Of a DNA stretch of 64,000 nt, positions 9,294-17,468 are shown one piece after another (position 1 is the stretch's first letter; each line of letters starts with the position of its first letter). Position numbers and translations under genes: made by a program. This DNA is from Thermoanaerobaculia bacterium. Lineage in GTDB: Bacteria > Acidobacteriota > Thermoanaerobaculia > Multivoradales > J023. Under the pieces are notes generated by a model that was not told the DNA's origin, searched no databases, and was given only the letters and a program-made list of their open reading frames with translations. The stretch lies in NCBI GenBank assembly GCA_030431255.1, contig JAUIJL010000006.1, positions 1 through 64,000 of the forward strand, read 5' to 3'.

Positions 9294-10227
9294 GAAGGGT
9301 CCGCGCAACCTTCTTGCCGCCCCGCGCCAACAGGTGCTGCAACTGGGCCCAAGCCGCCGGGTTCGAGGGTTGGTAGGCGAGGGCGCTGCCGGCGAGCCGG
9401 AGACCTTCTCGCCCCCCGAAGAATCGAGCTTCCCGGACCCTCTGGTTGGACTCGGCGCGTCGATGCAGAGCCCTATGCTCCTTGAGGCCTTGAGCTTCCA
9501 GCCAAGCTGCGATCTTCGCCAACACCTTGCGCTGGTCTCGGAAGGCATGGGCTTTCTCGGCCATCAGGCTCGGATGATCGCCCGCCCGAAGCTGCAACAC
9601 CAACGGCTCGGCGATGCATCGGAAACGGGCGCCGGAGGCCGCCATTTGCATGAACGCAAACCAATCTTCGCCAACCCTCAGATCTTCCGGGTAGGGGAGG
9701 CGGCGCAGCCACTCGGTTTTCACCATCAGGGTGGTATTCGGAATTTTGTTGCTTTCCAGGTAGAGCAGACGAAACACGTCCTGGGGATCGTCGGGAAGCT
9801 CTCCACGCGACAGCACCCCCGGCCAAATCGCCAGCCGCTCCCCAAATCCGTCCACCCACTGGACCGGAGAGCAGACCAAATCCACTTCCGGATCGCTGTT
9901 GAAAACGGCCACCTGCCGCTCCAACCGGTGGGGCAGGCATAGGTCGTCATCGTCGAGGATGGCGCAGAGATCGGCGCGGGCTTCGGCTACCGCTTTATTG
10001 CGGGCTCCGGCCGGACCTTGGTTTTGCTCACACCGCAGACCACGAACGCGTTCATCCGATGCCATCAGCATGGAAATCAGCCTGCCGGTTTCCGGACCTG
10101 AGGCATCGTCGACAATCAGCAGCTCAAAGTCGGCAAAGCTCTGTGACAAAAGCGAGGCCACTGCCCGCTCCAGCAGTCGGGGACGATGATGGGTCGCCAC
10201 AATCACGGAAACGCGCGGTGCTGACAT
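9286..10227 (-). CDS. Family 2 glycosyltransferase
   Basis: 313 residues from ATG 10227, which lies 5 bases past the stop of the upstream MFS gene. An in-frame start at 10257 would overlap that gene and add ten unconserved residues. GT-A features are present: RVSVIVATHHRPRLLERAV at the N-terminus, LLIVDDASG for nucleotide binding, the NQGPAGARNKAV block and the metal-binding ILDDDDLCLP. The later GEDWFAFMQMA segment matches the acceptor/catalytic base region (ED) of inverting GT2 enzymes. Cytosolic or membrane-associated, acting in the same glycan pathway as the adjacent GT4 and amidotransferase genes. Donor and acceptor are not predictable. Confidence 0.87.
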   Translation of the reverse strand: MSAPRVSVIVATHHRPRLLERAVASLLSQSFADFELLIVDDASGPETGRLISMLMASDERVRGLRCEQNQGPAGARNKAVAEARADLCAILDDDDLCLPHRLERQVAVFNSDPEVDLVCSPVQWVDGFGERLAIWPGVLSRGELPDDPQDVFRLLYLESNKIPNTTLMVKTEWLRRLPYPEDLRVGEDWFAFMQMAASGARFRCIAEPLVLQLRAGDHPSLMAEKAHAFRDQRKVLAKIAAWLEAQGLKEHRALHRRAESNQRVREARFFGGREGLRLAGSALAYQPSNPAAWAQLQHLLARGGKKVARTLRG

Positions 10228-10232
10228 GGTCC

Positions 10233-11450
10233 CTAAGCTCGCTCTTGGGACGCCCACCGCAGGATCAGAGCGCCGGCCACCAACACCAATAGGATTTCTA
10301 TGGCCCCACTGACCACGAAGGCGACCCCGAAGCCAGCCTGCTCAAACACCCACACACCTACCAACGGCCCGATGGCAAAACCCAGCGATCCGGCGAGGTT
10401 GAAGCCCCCCATGGCGCTGCCACGGGTTTCGGAATCACTGAGCTGACCGGTCAGCAGAATCGCGGGCGGAAACATGACCGAAGCGAGCACACCCAAAGCC
10501 GCCATGACCCACCAGAGCTCGTAAAGGTCCGAATATCCGACCCAACACAGCACGATGCCGTAAACGAGGGAGCCGATCAGCAAAGGTTTGTAGGGTCCTA
10601 CCCTTTCAGCCAAACGTCCGGTGAAGTATTGAAGGAAGGCGAAGGGCAAGAGAAAGAAGGCCAGGTACTGACCCCGAGTCGCGGGATCGTCGACTCCCAG
10701 AGAGGCCAAGTACTGGGGAAAGAGAATGACGAAGAAACCCACCGTGTAGCGATCTGCAAACTGAAACGCAAAGGGAAACAGCAGCCTGGGGCTGTCGATG
10801 AGGGTCCGGAATATGGATCTCAATCCGACTTGCTTGCGCAGCGAGCCGCTTCGCGGCAGCAAGAACGTGCCGGCTGCCAAAAGCAGAAACAACCATCCAG
10901 CGACCTGGAGAGGCGCGCGTATGCCCAGCTCTCGAGTAATCAGACCGCCGAACGGAGCACCCATGGAAATGCCGAAGATGAGACCGGCTCCCATGATGCC
11001 CATATATCGGCCCCGACGCTGATCGTCCGGCTGGTCCAACACCATGGCCATCAGCGTCGACCAGCCCATCACGGAGAAAGCGCCCTGAACAAAGCGGATC
11101 GTCAGCAGCATGCTCACGGACTGCACGTGTAGATAGCTGAGATAAAGCACGCCACTGGCTAAGAAACCGATGAAAATCAACGGTCGACGCTTGGCCCAAC
11201 GATCACTGAGCACACCCCAAAGGGGGGCGAAAAGGATGTAGGACACCATCTCGAGCGAGAAAAAAAGGCTGGTGTCGGATGTCGTCCCGCCCAAATCGTC
11301 GACGATCAGCTCTTTGAGGCCGGCGACGATCAGAGTCAGATTGAACATCGCCACCATCAAGAATAGGGACGGCAGCACCACGGTCCGCCAAGGGCCGATC
11401 ATGTGCGGGTCCTGTTCCGCGTCGGACAACGATGTCTGGCTTATTTCCAT
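10233..11450 (-). CDS. Major facilitator superfamily transporter
   Basis: 405 residues from ATG 11450 (AGAGGAGAGC immediately upstream); a TTG at 11465 would add five residues. About twelve hydrophobic segments are visible, with the MFS loop 2-3 motif GVLSDRWAKRRP and a related motif in the second half (GRLAERVGPYKP). The protein is an inner-membrane drug/H+ antiporter-like carrier. It is the first gene of the glycan island and is separated by only 5 bases from the GT2 gene, so co-transcription is likely. The substrate is unknown; export of a precursor or an unrelated efflux function are both possible. Confidence 0.87.
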   Translation of the reverse strand: MEISQTSLSDAEQDPHMIGPWRTVVLPSLFLMVAMFNLTLIVAGLKELIVDDLGGTTSDTSLFFSLEMVSYILFAPLWGVLSDRWAKRRPLIFIGFLASGVLYLSYLHVQSVSMLLTIRFVQGAFSVMGWSTLMAMVLDQPDDQRRGRYMGIMGAGLIFGISMGAPFGGLITRELGIRAPLQVAGWLFLLLAAGTFLLPRSGSLRKQVGLRSIFRTLIDSPRLLFPFAFQFADRYTVGFFVILFPQYLASLGVDDPATRGQYLAFFLLPFAFLQYFTGRLAERVGPYKPLLIGSLVYGIVLCWVGYSDLYELWWVMAALGVLASVMFPPAILLTGQLSDSETRGSAMGGFNLAGSLGFAIGPLVGVWVFEQAGFGVAFVVSGAIEILLVLVAGALILRWASQERA

Positions 11451-11529
11451 GCTCTCCTCTGCCAAAGAGGGCTAATGGTGGCAGAGCAGCCCGAGCTGAG
11501 CAAGGTCCGGGACAAGAATTCGGCAGGTC

Positions 11530-11563
11530 ATGAAAAATGGGAGCCGCAGCTCCCATTTTTCAT
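11530..11563. terminator. Strong symmetrical terminator downstream of the subtilase gene
   Basis: Perfect 15-bp inverted repeat (arm atgaaaaatgggagc, loop cgca, arm gctcccatttttcat) with A/T-rich outer ends, so it can form an intrinsic terminator in both directions. It sits 30 bases past the subtilase stop and before the MFS gene, separating two minus-strand units. Confidence 0.85.
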
Positions 11564-11593
11564 TGACGTCGAGGCGACGAGGTCGGCGGCGGA

Positions 11594-13039
11594 TCAGAGG
11601 TATCCCAAGGAGTACAGCACCGCACCAAAAGCGTTCAGCCGTCCTCCGGAATAGATCCAATCCCACAGATATGGCCGGTAGATCGTGCCGTAGAGCAAAT
11701 CCAGCCGAGTGTTCTTGTGGCTGAATTTGTTGCTGCCGGCGTGCATGTCGCGGATCAGAGCCACGGTTCCGGCCACCAGGGGAGTGGAGAACGACGTACC
11801 CCAGCCCACGGCATAGGCGCCACCCGGGTAGAGCGTGACCAACTCTTTTCCGGGAGCCGTCAAATCTCCGGTGGGCACCCCGTAATTGGTGAAGTCGGTG
11901 AGGTAATCCGCCCAATTCGTCGACGCGACGCCCACCGCAGCGGTGAAAGACGCGGGAAATGCGTAGGTGTGCAAGCCGTTGTTGCCGGTGGCAGCCACCG
12001 GAATCACCCCGTTTTCACGGGCGTACTCGAGGGCCAAACCCAGCTCCAGGGAGTATTCCTCCATGCTGAAGCTCATGTTGATCACGTCGGCACCGTTGTT
12101 CACGGCGTAGTAGATCGCGCTGATGATGTCGTAGGAGTTGCCGGTGCCATGGGCATCGAAGGCCACCAACGGCATGATCTGAGCCGCCGGGGCGACCATG
12201 CGAATCAAACCCGCGGTCATCGTGCCATGACCGAAGTAGGGCAGCATTTCTTGCAGATCGGCTTCGGCTTCAACGTCTTCTTGGCCGAGAACCACCACAC
12301 CCGTGGTCAGGCCGACCGGATGTCGGTTGCCGTTGAGCACCGCCGTGCCGGCCAGCTCCATGATGTTGAGGGTCCGTGTGCTCAAGTCGGCTGTGGGCAT
12401 GCCGGAGCCGATGGTGTAGATGCTCTGGTCCACGAAATTGTAGCCGGGAACGATTGCGTCCCGAAGATGGGGGTGCTCGGTGTCGATTTCGGTATCGATC
12501 ACCGCCACCACGATGCCTTCACCGCAGCCGCCGTAGGTTTGTGCCTCGAGCAGCTGGATCATCTGGGTCGCCGCTTGGCCGGTGAAACCGCTCCAGGCCC
12601 CCGGCATGTAGGCATTGAGACAGGGAGTATCGAGGGTGCCCGAGAAGTCCAGCTCTTCGTCGAGCTCGCCGGCTTCATTACCGCTCAGGGTCGACGCGGG
12701 CAGGCTGGCGAGCACCGCGGCTTCGGCGTCTTTGGCCGCGCCGTCGAGCATCATCTGTTGGAGGAGGGCGGAGCTGGACATCTTCTGGGAGGCTCCGAGC
12801 TCGACCAGGAAGACATCTCCGGACGGAGAGGAGAGTTTTTCAACCACCTGAACGCCGTATCGGGCCGTAAGCCGGTCGATATCGGCGGTACGCAGAAGCA
12901 GCTGCTCTTTGCCGGCGACCTTGTCGTTGCCGAGCTTGTCGGCACCGGTGCGCTCACCGAGATCTCTGGCGAAGCCGGTAGCCGCCGACATCAACAAGGC
13001 GGCGATTATGATTCCTTGGCTGATCTTCAGGCGTGTCAT
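11594..13039 (-). CDS. Secreted S8 family serine peptidase (subtilase)
   Basis: 481 residues with an N-terminal signal peptide (ISQGIIIAALLMSAATGFA), a propeptide-like region to about residue 150 and a subtilisin domain to about 460. The catalytic triad is complete: D182 in VAVIDTEID, H271 in YFGHGTMTAGL and S416 in GTSFSTPLVAG, with the oxyanion Asn at 353 in ATGNNG. The residue after the catalytic Asp-Thr is Glu instead of the common Gly. GAGGAG lies 9 bases before the ATG. It follows the degenerate anti-sigma-like gene by 40 bases and ends at a strong terminator, so those two genes form a unit beside the sigma/CHAT operon. It probably acts outside the cytoplasm; its target is unknown. Confidence 0.9.
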   Translation of the reverse strand: MTRLKISQGIIIAALLMSAATGFARDLGERTGADKLGNDKVAGKEQLLLRTADIDRLTARYGVQVVEKLSSPSGDVFLVELGASQKMSSSALLQQMMLDGAAKDAEAAVLASLPASTLSGNEAGELDEELDFSGTLDTPCLNAYMPGAWSGFTGQAATQMIQLLEAQTYGGCGEGIVVAVIDTEIDTEHPHLRDAIVPGYNFVDQSIYTIGSGMPTADLSTRTLNIMELAGTAVLNGNRHPVGLTTGVVVLGQEDVEAEADLQEMLPYFGHGTMTAGLIRMVAPAAQIMPLVAFDAHGTGNSYDIISAIYYAVNNGADVINMSFSMEEYSLELGLALEYARENGVIPVAATGNNGLHTYAFPASFTAAVGVASTNWADYLTDFTNYGVPTGDLTAPGKELVTLYPGGAYAVGWGTSFSTPLVAGTVALIRDMHAGSNKFSHKNTRLDLLYGTIYRPYLWDWIYSGGRLNAFGAVLYSLGYL

Positions 13040-13079
13040 GGGGCTCTCTCCTCTCTTGTTTCGCTAAGCCCTCTGGGGT

Positions 13080-13700
13080 TCAGTTGATCTCCCCGAGCGA
13101 AACCTCAAGGCATTTTTCATCATCGACCAAAAAGAGGAGGGCAATCGATTCAGCGCTGAGTCCTTCGGCCTGGAACTCGCCGAGCTCACCTGTCTTCGAC
13201 CGGGCAATAATCTCTTCTTCCGCCATGGCCAAGATCGGTACATCAGCGACTGGCTGAACGTCTTTGCCGTCCTTTATCAGCTGACCGACAACCACCGAGC
13301 CCTTTTTGTCCGTTTCAAGACGCAGGTCGATTTGAAACCCTTGGCTTTGGAAGACCATCTGGCGATCCGAAGAGCGCAAGTCGCGGGTTCCGGCGAAGGC
13401 CGGAGCCATGCGGCTGTCGAAGGTGAGCGCCATCGTGAGACGCTCAAGCAGGGAGGATTCTCGGGTTTCTTGCCTGCGCACACTTCCCAGAGCTTTGGCG
13501 CAGCGCACTGCGTAGCCGGGCACTTGGAGGTTGCGGTCGATCTCAGCTAAACGAGCAACTCGGCGTAAGGCGGAGACCTCTTTTTGGGTGGACGACGATG
13601 CTCCTGGGCCCTGCAGATATTCTTCCATCTGCCGCGCCGCCTCGGGTTCCATCAGCCCCCGGACAAAATCGGCCACTTGGGTGATGTCTTGTTTGGTCAT
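13080..13700 (-). CDS. Degenerate anti-sigma-like protein with C-terminal beta domain
   Basis: 206 residues from ATG 13700 (CAGGAG 9 bases upstream; a start at 13727 would add nine poor residues). The N-terminal helices ADFVRGLMEPEAARQMEEYL and the following ALRRVARLA read like a zf-HC2/ZAS anti-sigma domain, but the expected His-x3-Cys-x2-Cys zinc ligands are replaced by YLQGPGASSST. No membrane segment is present. The C-terminal half (FQIDLRLE, VVVGQLI, VPILAMAEEE, TGELGEFQAEG) resembles a carboxypeptidase-regulatory-like beta fold. It lies between the CHAT gene and the subtilase gene. I infer a partner or substrate of the sigma/CHAT module; this is not shown by the sequence. Confidence 0.7.
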   Translation of the reverse strand: MTKQDITQVADFVRGLMEPEAARQMEEYLQGPGASSSTQKEVSALRRVARLAEIDRNLQVPGYAVRCAKALGSVRRQETRESSLLERLTMALTFDSRMAPAFAGTRDLRSSDRQMVFQSQGFQIDLRLETDKKGSVVVGQLIKDGKDVQPVADVPILAMAEEEIIARSKTGELGEFQAEGLSAESIALLFLVDDEKCLEVSLGEIN

Positions 13701-13999
13701 CGCACCGGACTCCTGAGAACAGATCATGGTTTATTCATCGCATTTATAGGGTGGTCTGCGATGAAAAAAAATATACCCTCGCGAAAAATTTCTCGGATTT
13801 TTGGCCTTTGTTTGCGTCTTCCACGGTAGGCCGACGGCAGAATCGACCTTCATCATTTACCATTTTAGCCCCGCCACCTTACGTTTTACCTTAACTCAAG
13901 CTCCAACAGACGGCTCGTCTTTAAACAGCTCACCTGAAAACACTGTCAGGCCCGCAGATGGGCGGATCTTCCGAGCACAGCGCCCAGCCGGCGGCAGGC
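13701..13999. promoter_or_regulatory. AT-rich intergenic region, probable promoter of the anti-sigma-like/subtilase unit
   Basis: About 300 bases without a credible gene, markedly richer in A/T than the neighbours. On the minus strand a TATAAA hexamer at about 13744-13749 has a T-run 17 bases upstream, a weak sigma-70-like pair that would drive the 13700 gene. No conserved ECF promoter could be identified by eye. Confidence 0.4.
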
Positions 14000-16870
14000 T
14001 CAGCCCGGGTCTCCGATCATCACGAATGGGGCCCAGAAGTAGGGCTGAGGGTACTCAGCGCGATGCTCCAGCATGGTCTGCTGCAGCGCTTTCGCCCGAG
14101 GCACGCCGGCCACGAGATGCCGATAGAAACGGCGCATGAAGGCGGCGGTGCTCGCATCGTGCACGTCCCACAAGGTGACGAGCACGGATTTCGCTCCGGC
14201 GTACAGTGCTCCGCGGGTCAAACCCAAGAGCTCGTCAGCGCCCAGAACCGCATTGAGACCTGTTCCACAACCCGACAGTACCACCATCTCAGTGGAAAGA
14301 CGCAAATTGTAGAGATCAAATAGACTCAACCTGCTTGTGCCCAGCTGAATTGCAGAAAACATGGGATTGTCCCGCCGAAACAGACCGTGGGTGGCGATGT
14401 GCAAATAGCGGCAGCCGTTACCCAGCTCACGAAGGGCATCCTCACTAGCAGACTCGCCTTCGAGCAATTGGGCTCCGGGAAGCACCTCGGCGACGGCTCG
14501 CACCTCGTCGAGGATATGTGGCGCAAGCTCGTCCGCTACGCCCATGACCAAGGACCTGTTTTCCAGATCCTCATGCTTGATGGCACAGAGATGAAAGACA
14601 CTTCCACTCGGCGTGTAGGAGATGGAATAGCGCTCGACTAGGGAGGTCCCGTCGGCGTCGACCAAGGCGTGAAACGGCACATAGTGGAGAAAGCCGTGCG
14701 GAGCGATGATCAAGTGTCCGCGTCGCAGCAGATGCTCGATCGGAGCCACCAGGTGTCGATAGAGCGCCCGTAAATGGGCCGTGGTCGATCGTTGAATAAG
14801 CGCGGCAACCCCGGGCGAGCTTCGGTCGTGGACGCCGCGGGAGAGCTGGAATTGCAGCAGGCGGTGCTTCTCCCTGGCGGCGCTCTCCGAGCCCAAGTCC
14901 ATCAATCGCGAACCGGTGCCATCGATCACCGCGACTAGAAGGCGGCCTCGGGCGATGAAATACTCGATCAGCTGAGCGTCTTCGGGGATCGAGGCCCTTA
15001 CGACGTCCGGATCGAGCATCGCAGCCGACTGAATGGAACCGAGCTCGAGATCGCTCGCCGTCAGCTCTCTTTGAGCCTGCAAGAGGGCATCCTCTTTCTC
15101 CCGCACGGCCGCTTGTAAGCGCTGAATGGTCGCCTGCACCTCCGGGCCTTCGCGCATGGCTTGAACGTCCAACTGGCGATAGAACCAATTCAGCTCCTCG
15201 CGCAACCCCCGCGTGAGATCCGCCAGCTCGTTGGCCTCGGCACTCTTAGCCGGTAGGGCGTGAGATCCAAACGCGAGCAGATCGGCCAGGCTTCGGGACT
15301 TCGACTTCTCGATATAGCGCAGACAGACTTCTTCCTTCCCGCCGCCGACACCCCTGGCGAAGTTCAGGAAAACCAAGCTCTCGTAGAGAGTTTGTTTGGC
15401 GCCGAAGAAAGAGATCTTGAGGTCCTCCCCTTGCAGCCGTCCATGCATTTGCTCCAGCCATCGGTCGCATCTCTCGTAGGCCTCGAGAGCTTTCCCGATC
15501 GAGCCCAGCTCCTCTTCCACCCGGCCGAGAACCTGGAAGACCTGGAAGTCCAAGGCTGGGAGCTCCAGGCCTTTGAGGCGGTCGAGGGCGGCGAGACAAA
15601 CTTCCCGAGCCGCGGGCACTGAGCCAGAACGGAGAAGTATCGTGGCCAACAGCACCTCGCACATGGTCGCTCTGGAATCGAGGCCCGAGGTGTCCATGGA
15701 TTGGAGGGCTGTGCGGGAGTAGGTTTCGGCTTCCGACAAACGGCCGGCCTGGGCCAGAACGACCGCACGGTAGAAGTCGATCAACGCCGGCCAGAGCCGG
15801 TTCTGCTCCGAGACGAAGCTCCGCCGAGCCCGACGCAACATCACCAAAGCTTGCTCCACATCCCCGAGGCGGCTAGCCGCGAGCGCGTTGTTGGTCAGAG
15901 AAATCGCCGCCTCATAGGGCATCTTGAGCCGGTCGAAGCCATCGAACGACGACTTCGCCAGCCGCTCCGCATCCTCGATGAGGTTGAGCTCGAGATAGAT
16001 CTCAGACAAGCCCAGCTCGCAGAGCGCATGCTGATGTTTATCGTTGAAGCTGTCCGCGGAGCGGCGCGCGGTTTGGTAAAGCTTGATCGCGCGGTTGTAT
16101 TCGGTCCGCAGGTAGTAAATCAGCGCCAGGTGGTAATCGACCACCATTTCGAGATGGGGCAACCCCTGCTCCACACAATAGGCCTTGCTTTGGCTGTAGC
16201 TCTGGAGCGCTTGATCCGGGAGATGGAGATCGAGATAGCAAGTCGCCACGTTGTTCAGACAGAGGATGGCGTCCTCCGGGCGCTCCAAACCCACGAACAC
16301 CTCATAAGCTGCGTAGTAGTGCTCCTGGGCTTCCTGCCATCGGTCTTGTCGCTGTAATACGTTGGCGTAGTTGTTGTCGAGGATGGCCAGCCGCAAGCGA
16401 TCGTCCATTTTCTCGAAGGCTTCCCGGGCCCGAGACTCCCAGCGGAAGGCCTTCTCGTACTCACCCAGATAGGCGAGGTTCTGCAACGCGCTGGAACGGG
16501 TAATGGCCGCCGACAAAGGATCTTCCAGCTCGGCGAAGGCCGCCAAGGCCTCCTCATATCTCTCTTGGGCTCGGTCGTAGTCGCCCAGGCAATGCAAGGC
16601 ATTGGCCGAGGCTCGGGCCGCCAGCGCTCGACAGGAGGGGGCGTCGAGCCGGGCAGCGAGAAACCGAGCCGTATTGGCCAGCTCGAAGGCTCTTTCACTA
16701 TCGGCGCGGGCCTGACGGGCAACCTCGACACAAAGAATTCGGACCTGGTCCTCATTCACCAGGTCCGGTCTCCGATCGAAGTATTGACGGCGCTCGACCT
16801 CACCGACCAGATGAGCCATCTGGTCCAATAGCTCTTCGGGATCGGTGGTGGGTATTTCGATCGCCTTCAT
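14000..16870 (-). CDS. TPR-CHAT protease (caspase-like)
   Basis: 956 residues. Residues about 50-480 are tandem TPR helices (ALNCLGDYDRAQERYEEAL-type units), about 540-620 a charged coiled coil (AVREKEDALLQAQRELTA), and about 640-956 a CHAT domain. The caspase-type dyad is intact: H828 in HIATHG and C868 in VLSGCGTG, with the downstream GLTRGALYAGAKSVL and FWAPFVMIGD segments typical of CHAT. No signal peptide or membrane segment, so cytosolic. Its ATG overlaps the ECF sigma stop (ATGA at 16867-16870), indicating coupled translation. Family knowledge: CHAT domains are cysteine endopeptidases, and a TPR-CHAT enzyme in type III-E CRISPR systems controls a sigma-factor inhibitor. The target here is unknown. 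Confidence 0.9.
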   Translation of the reverse strand: MKAIEIPTTDPEELLDQMAHLVGEVERRQYFDRRPDLVNEDQVRILCVEVARQARADSERAFELANTARFLAARLDAPSCRALAARASANALHCLGDYDRAQERYEEALAAFAELEDPLSAAITRSSALQNLAYLGEYEKAFRWESRAREAFEKMDDRLRLAILDNNYANVLQRQDRWQEAQEHYYAAYEVFVGLERPEDAILCLNNVATCYLDLHLPDQALQSYSQSKAYCVEQGLPHLEMVVDYHLALIYYLRTEYNRAIKLYQTARRSADSFNDKHQHALCELGLSEIYLELNLIEDAERLAKSSFDGFDRLKMPYEAAISLTNNALAASRLGDVEQALVMLRRARRSFVSEQNRLWPALIDFYRAVVLAQAGRLSEAETYSRTALQSMDTSGLDSRATMCEVLLATILLRSGSVPAAREVCLAALDRLKGLELPALDFQVFQVLGRVEEELGSIGKALEAYERCDRWLEQMHGRLQGEDLKISFFGAKQTLYESLVFLNFARGVGGGKEEVCLRYIEKSKSRSLADLLAFGSHALPAKSAEANELADLTRGLREELNWFYRQLDVQAMREGPEVQATIQRLQAAVREKEDALLQAQRELTASDLELGSIQSAAMLDPDVVRASIPEDAQLIEYFIARGRLLVAVIDGTGSRLMDLGSESAAREKHRLLQFQLSRGVHDRSSPGVAALIQRSTTAHLRALYRHLVAPIEHLLRRGHLIIAPHGFLHYVPFHALVDADGTSLVERYSISYTPSGSVFHLCAIKHEDLENRSLVMGVADELAPHILDEVRAVAEVLPGAQLLEGESASEDALRELGNGCRYLHIATHGLFRRDNPMFSAIQLGTSRLSLFDLYNLRLSTEMVVLSGCGTGLNAVLGADELLGLTRGALYAGAKSVLVTLWDVHDASTAAFMRRFYRHLVAGVPRAKALQQTMLEHRAEYPQPYFWAPFVMIGDPG

Positions 16871-17451
16871 TCGAGACCGAGCTCCTCCAACTGTTTCTGA
16901 AGCTTCTTCAGGCAGCGCCCGCGGATGAATCCGATCGAGCCCACGGCGATGCCCAATCGTTCGGCCACCTCTTTGTAGGGCAGCGGTGGCTGATGAAAGA
17001 AGAGCAAGTGCACCATCTCACGACATCGCTCCGGCAAGCCGTAAATGGCCTCTCGAATCAGCTGATCCTGCTCTAAGTCCTCGCTGAACGTAGGGTCGTA
17101 GCCCGTTTTTTCCTCCAGCGTTTCGGGTTCCTCGCCCGTCAGCTCCCTATCCGCGATCTTCCGCTTCTTATTTTGCCAGTGGTAGCAGGTGTTTCGCACT
17201 ACCGAAATCAGCCAGGGTTTGACCGCGCTCTGGTTTCGCAGCTTCTCCAGATCGTTGTGAACCTCGAGCCAGACGGATTGAAAAAGATCGGCACCGTCGT
17301 CCTGGGATACGCCGTATCTCATGATGACGGTGTAGACCAGATTCTTATATTTGTCGACCAGGGCTCCCCACGCCGCCTCGGAGCCCTGAAGGCAGAGCGT
17401 CACCAAGCGTTGATCTTCCCACCCGGGATTCGGGGAACTACTATCGGACAT
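16867..17451 (-). CDS. ECF-type RNA polymerase sigma factor
   Basis: 194 residues with the two-domain ECF layout. Sigma-2 is at about 25-95 (AWGALVDKYKNLVYTVIMRY, DADDLFQ-like GADLFQSVWLEV, KPWLISVVRNTCYHW), a short acidic linker follows, and sigma-4 is at about 130-190 (LPERCREMVHLLFFHQ, YKEVAERLGIAVGSIGFIRGRCLKKLQ). It begins 17 bases after the peptide-binding protein gene and overlaps the CHAT gene by four bases, so it is probably part of the importer operon. No conventional anti-sigma gene is adjacent; the degenerate one at 13080 is the only candidate. Presumably directs a regulon triggered by peptide uptake or CHAT activity, which is inference. Confidence 0.92.
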   Translation of the reverse strand: MSDSSSPNPGWEDQRLVTLCLQGSEAAWGALVDKYKNLVYTVIMRYGVSQDDGADLFQSVWLEVHNDLEKLRNQSAVKPWLISVVRNTCYHWQNKKRKIADRELTGEEPETLEEKTGYDPTFSEDLEQDQLIREAIYGLPERCREMVHLLFFHQPPLPYKEVAERLGIAVGSIGFIRGRCLKKLQKQLEELGLE

Positions 17452-17468
17452 GCGCCTTTACCGCAGCC

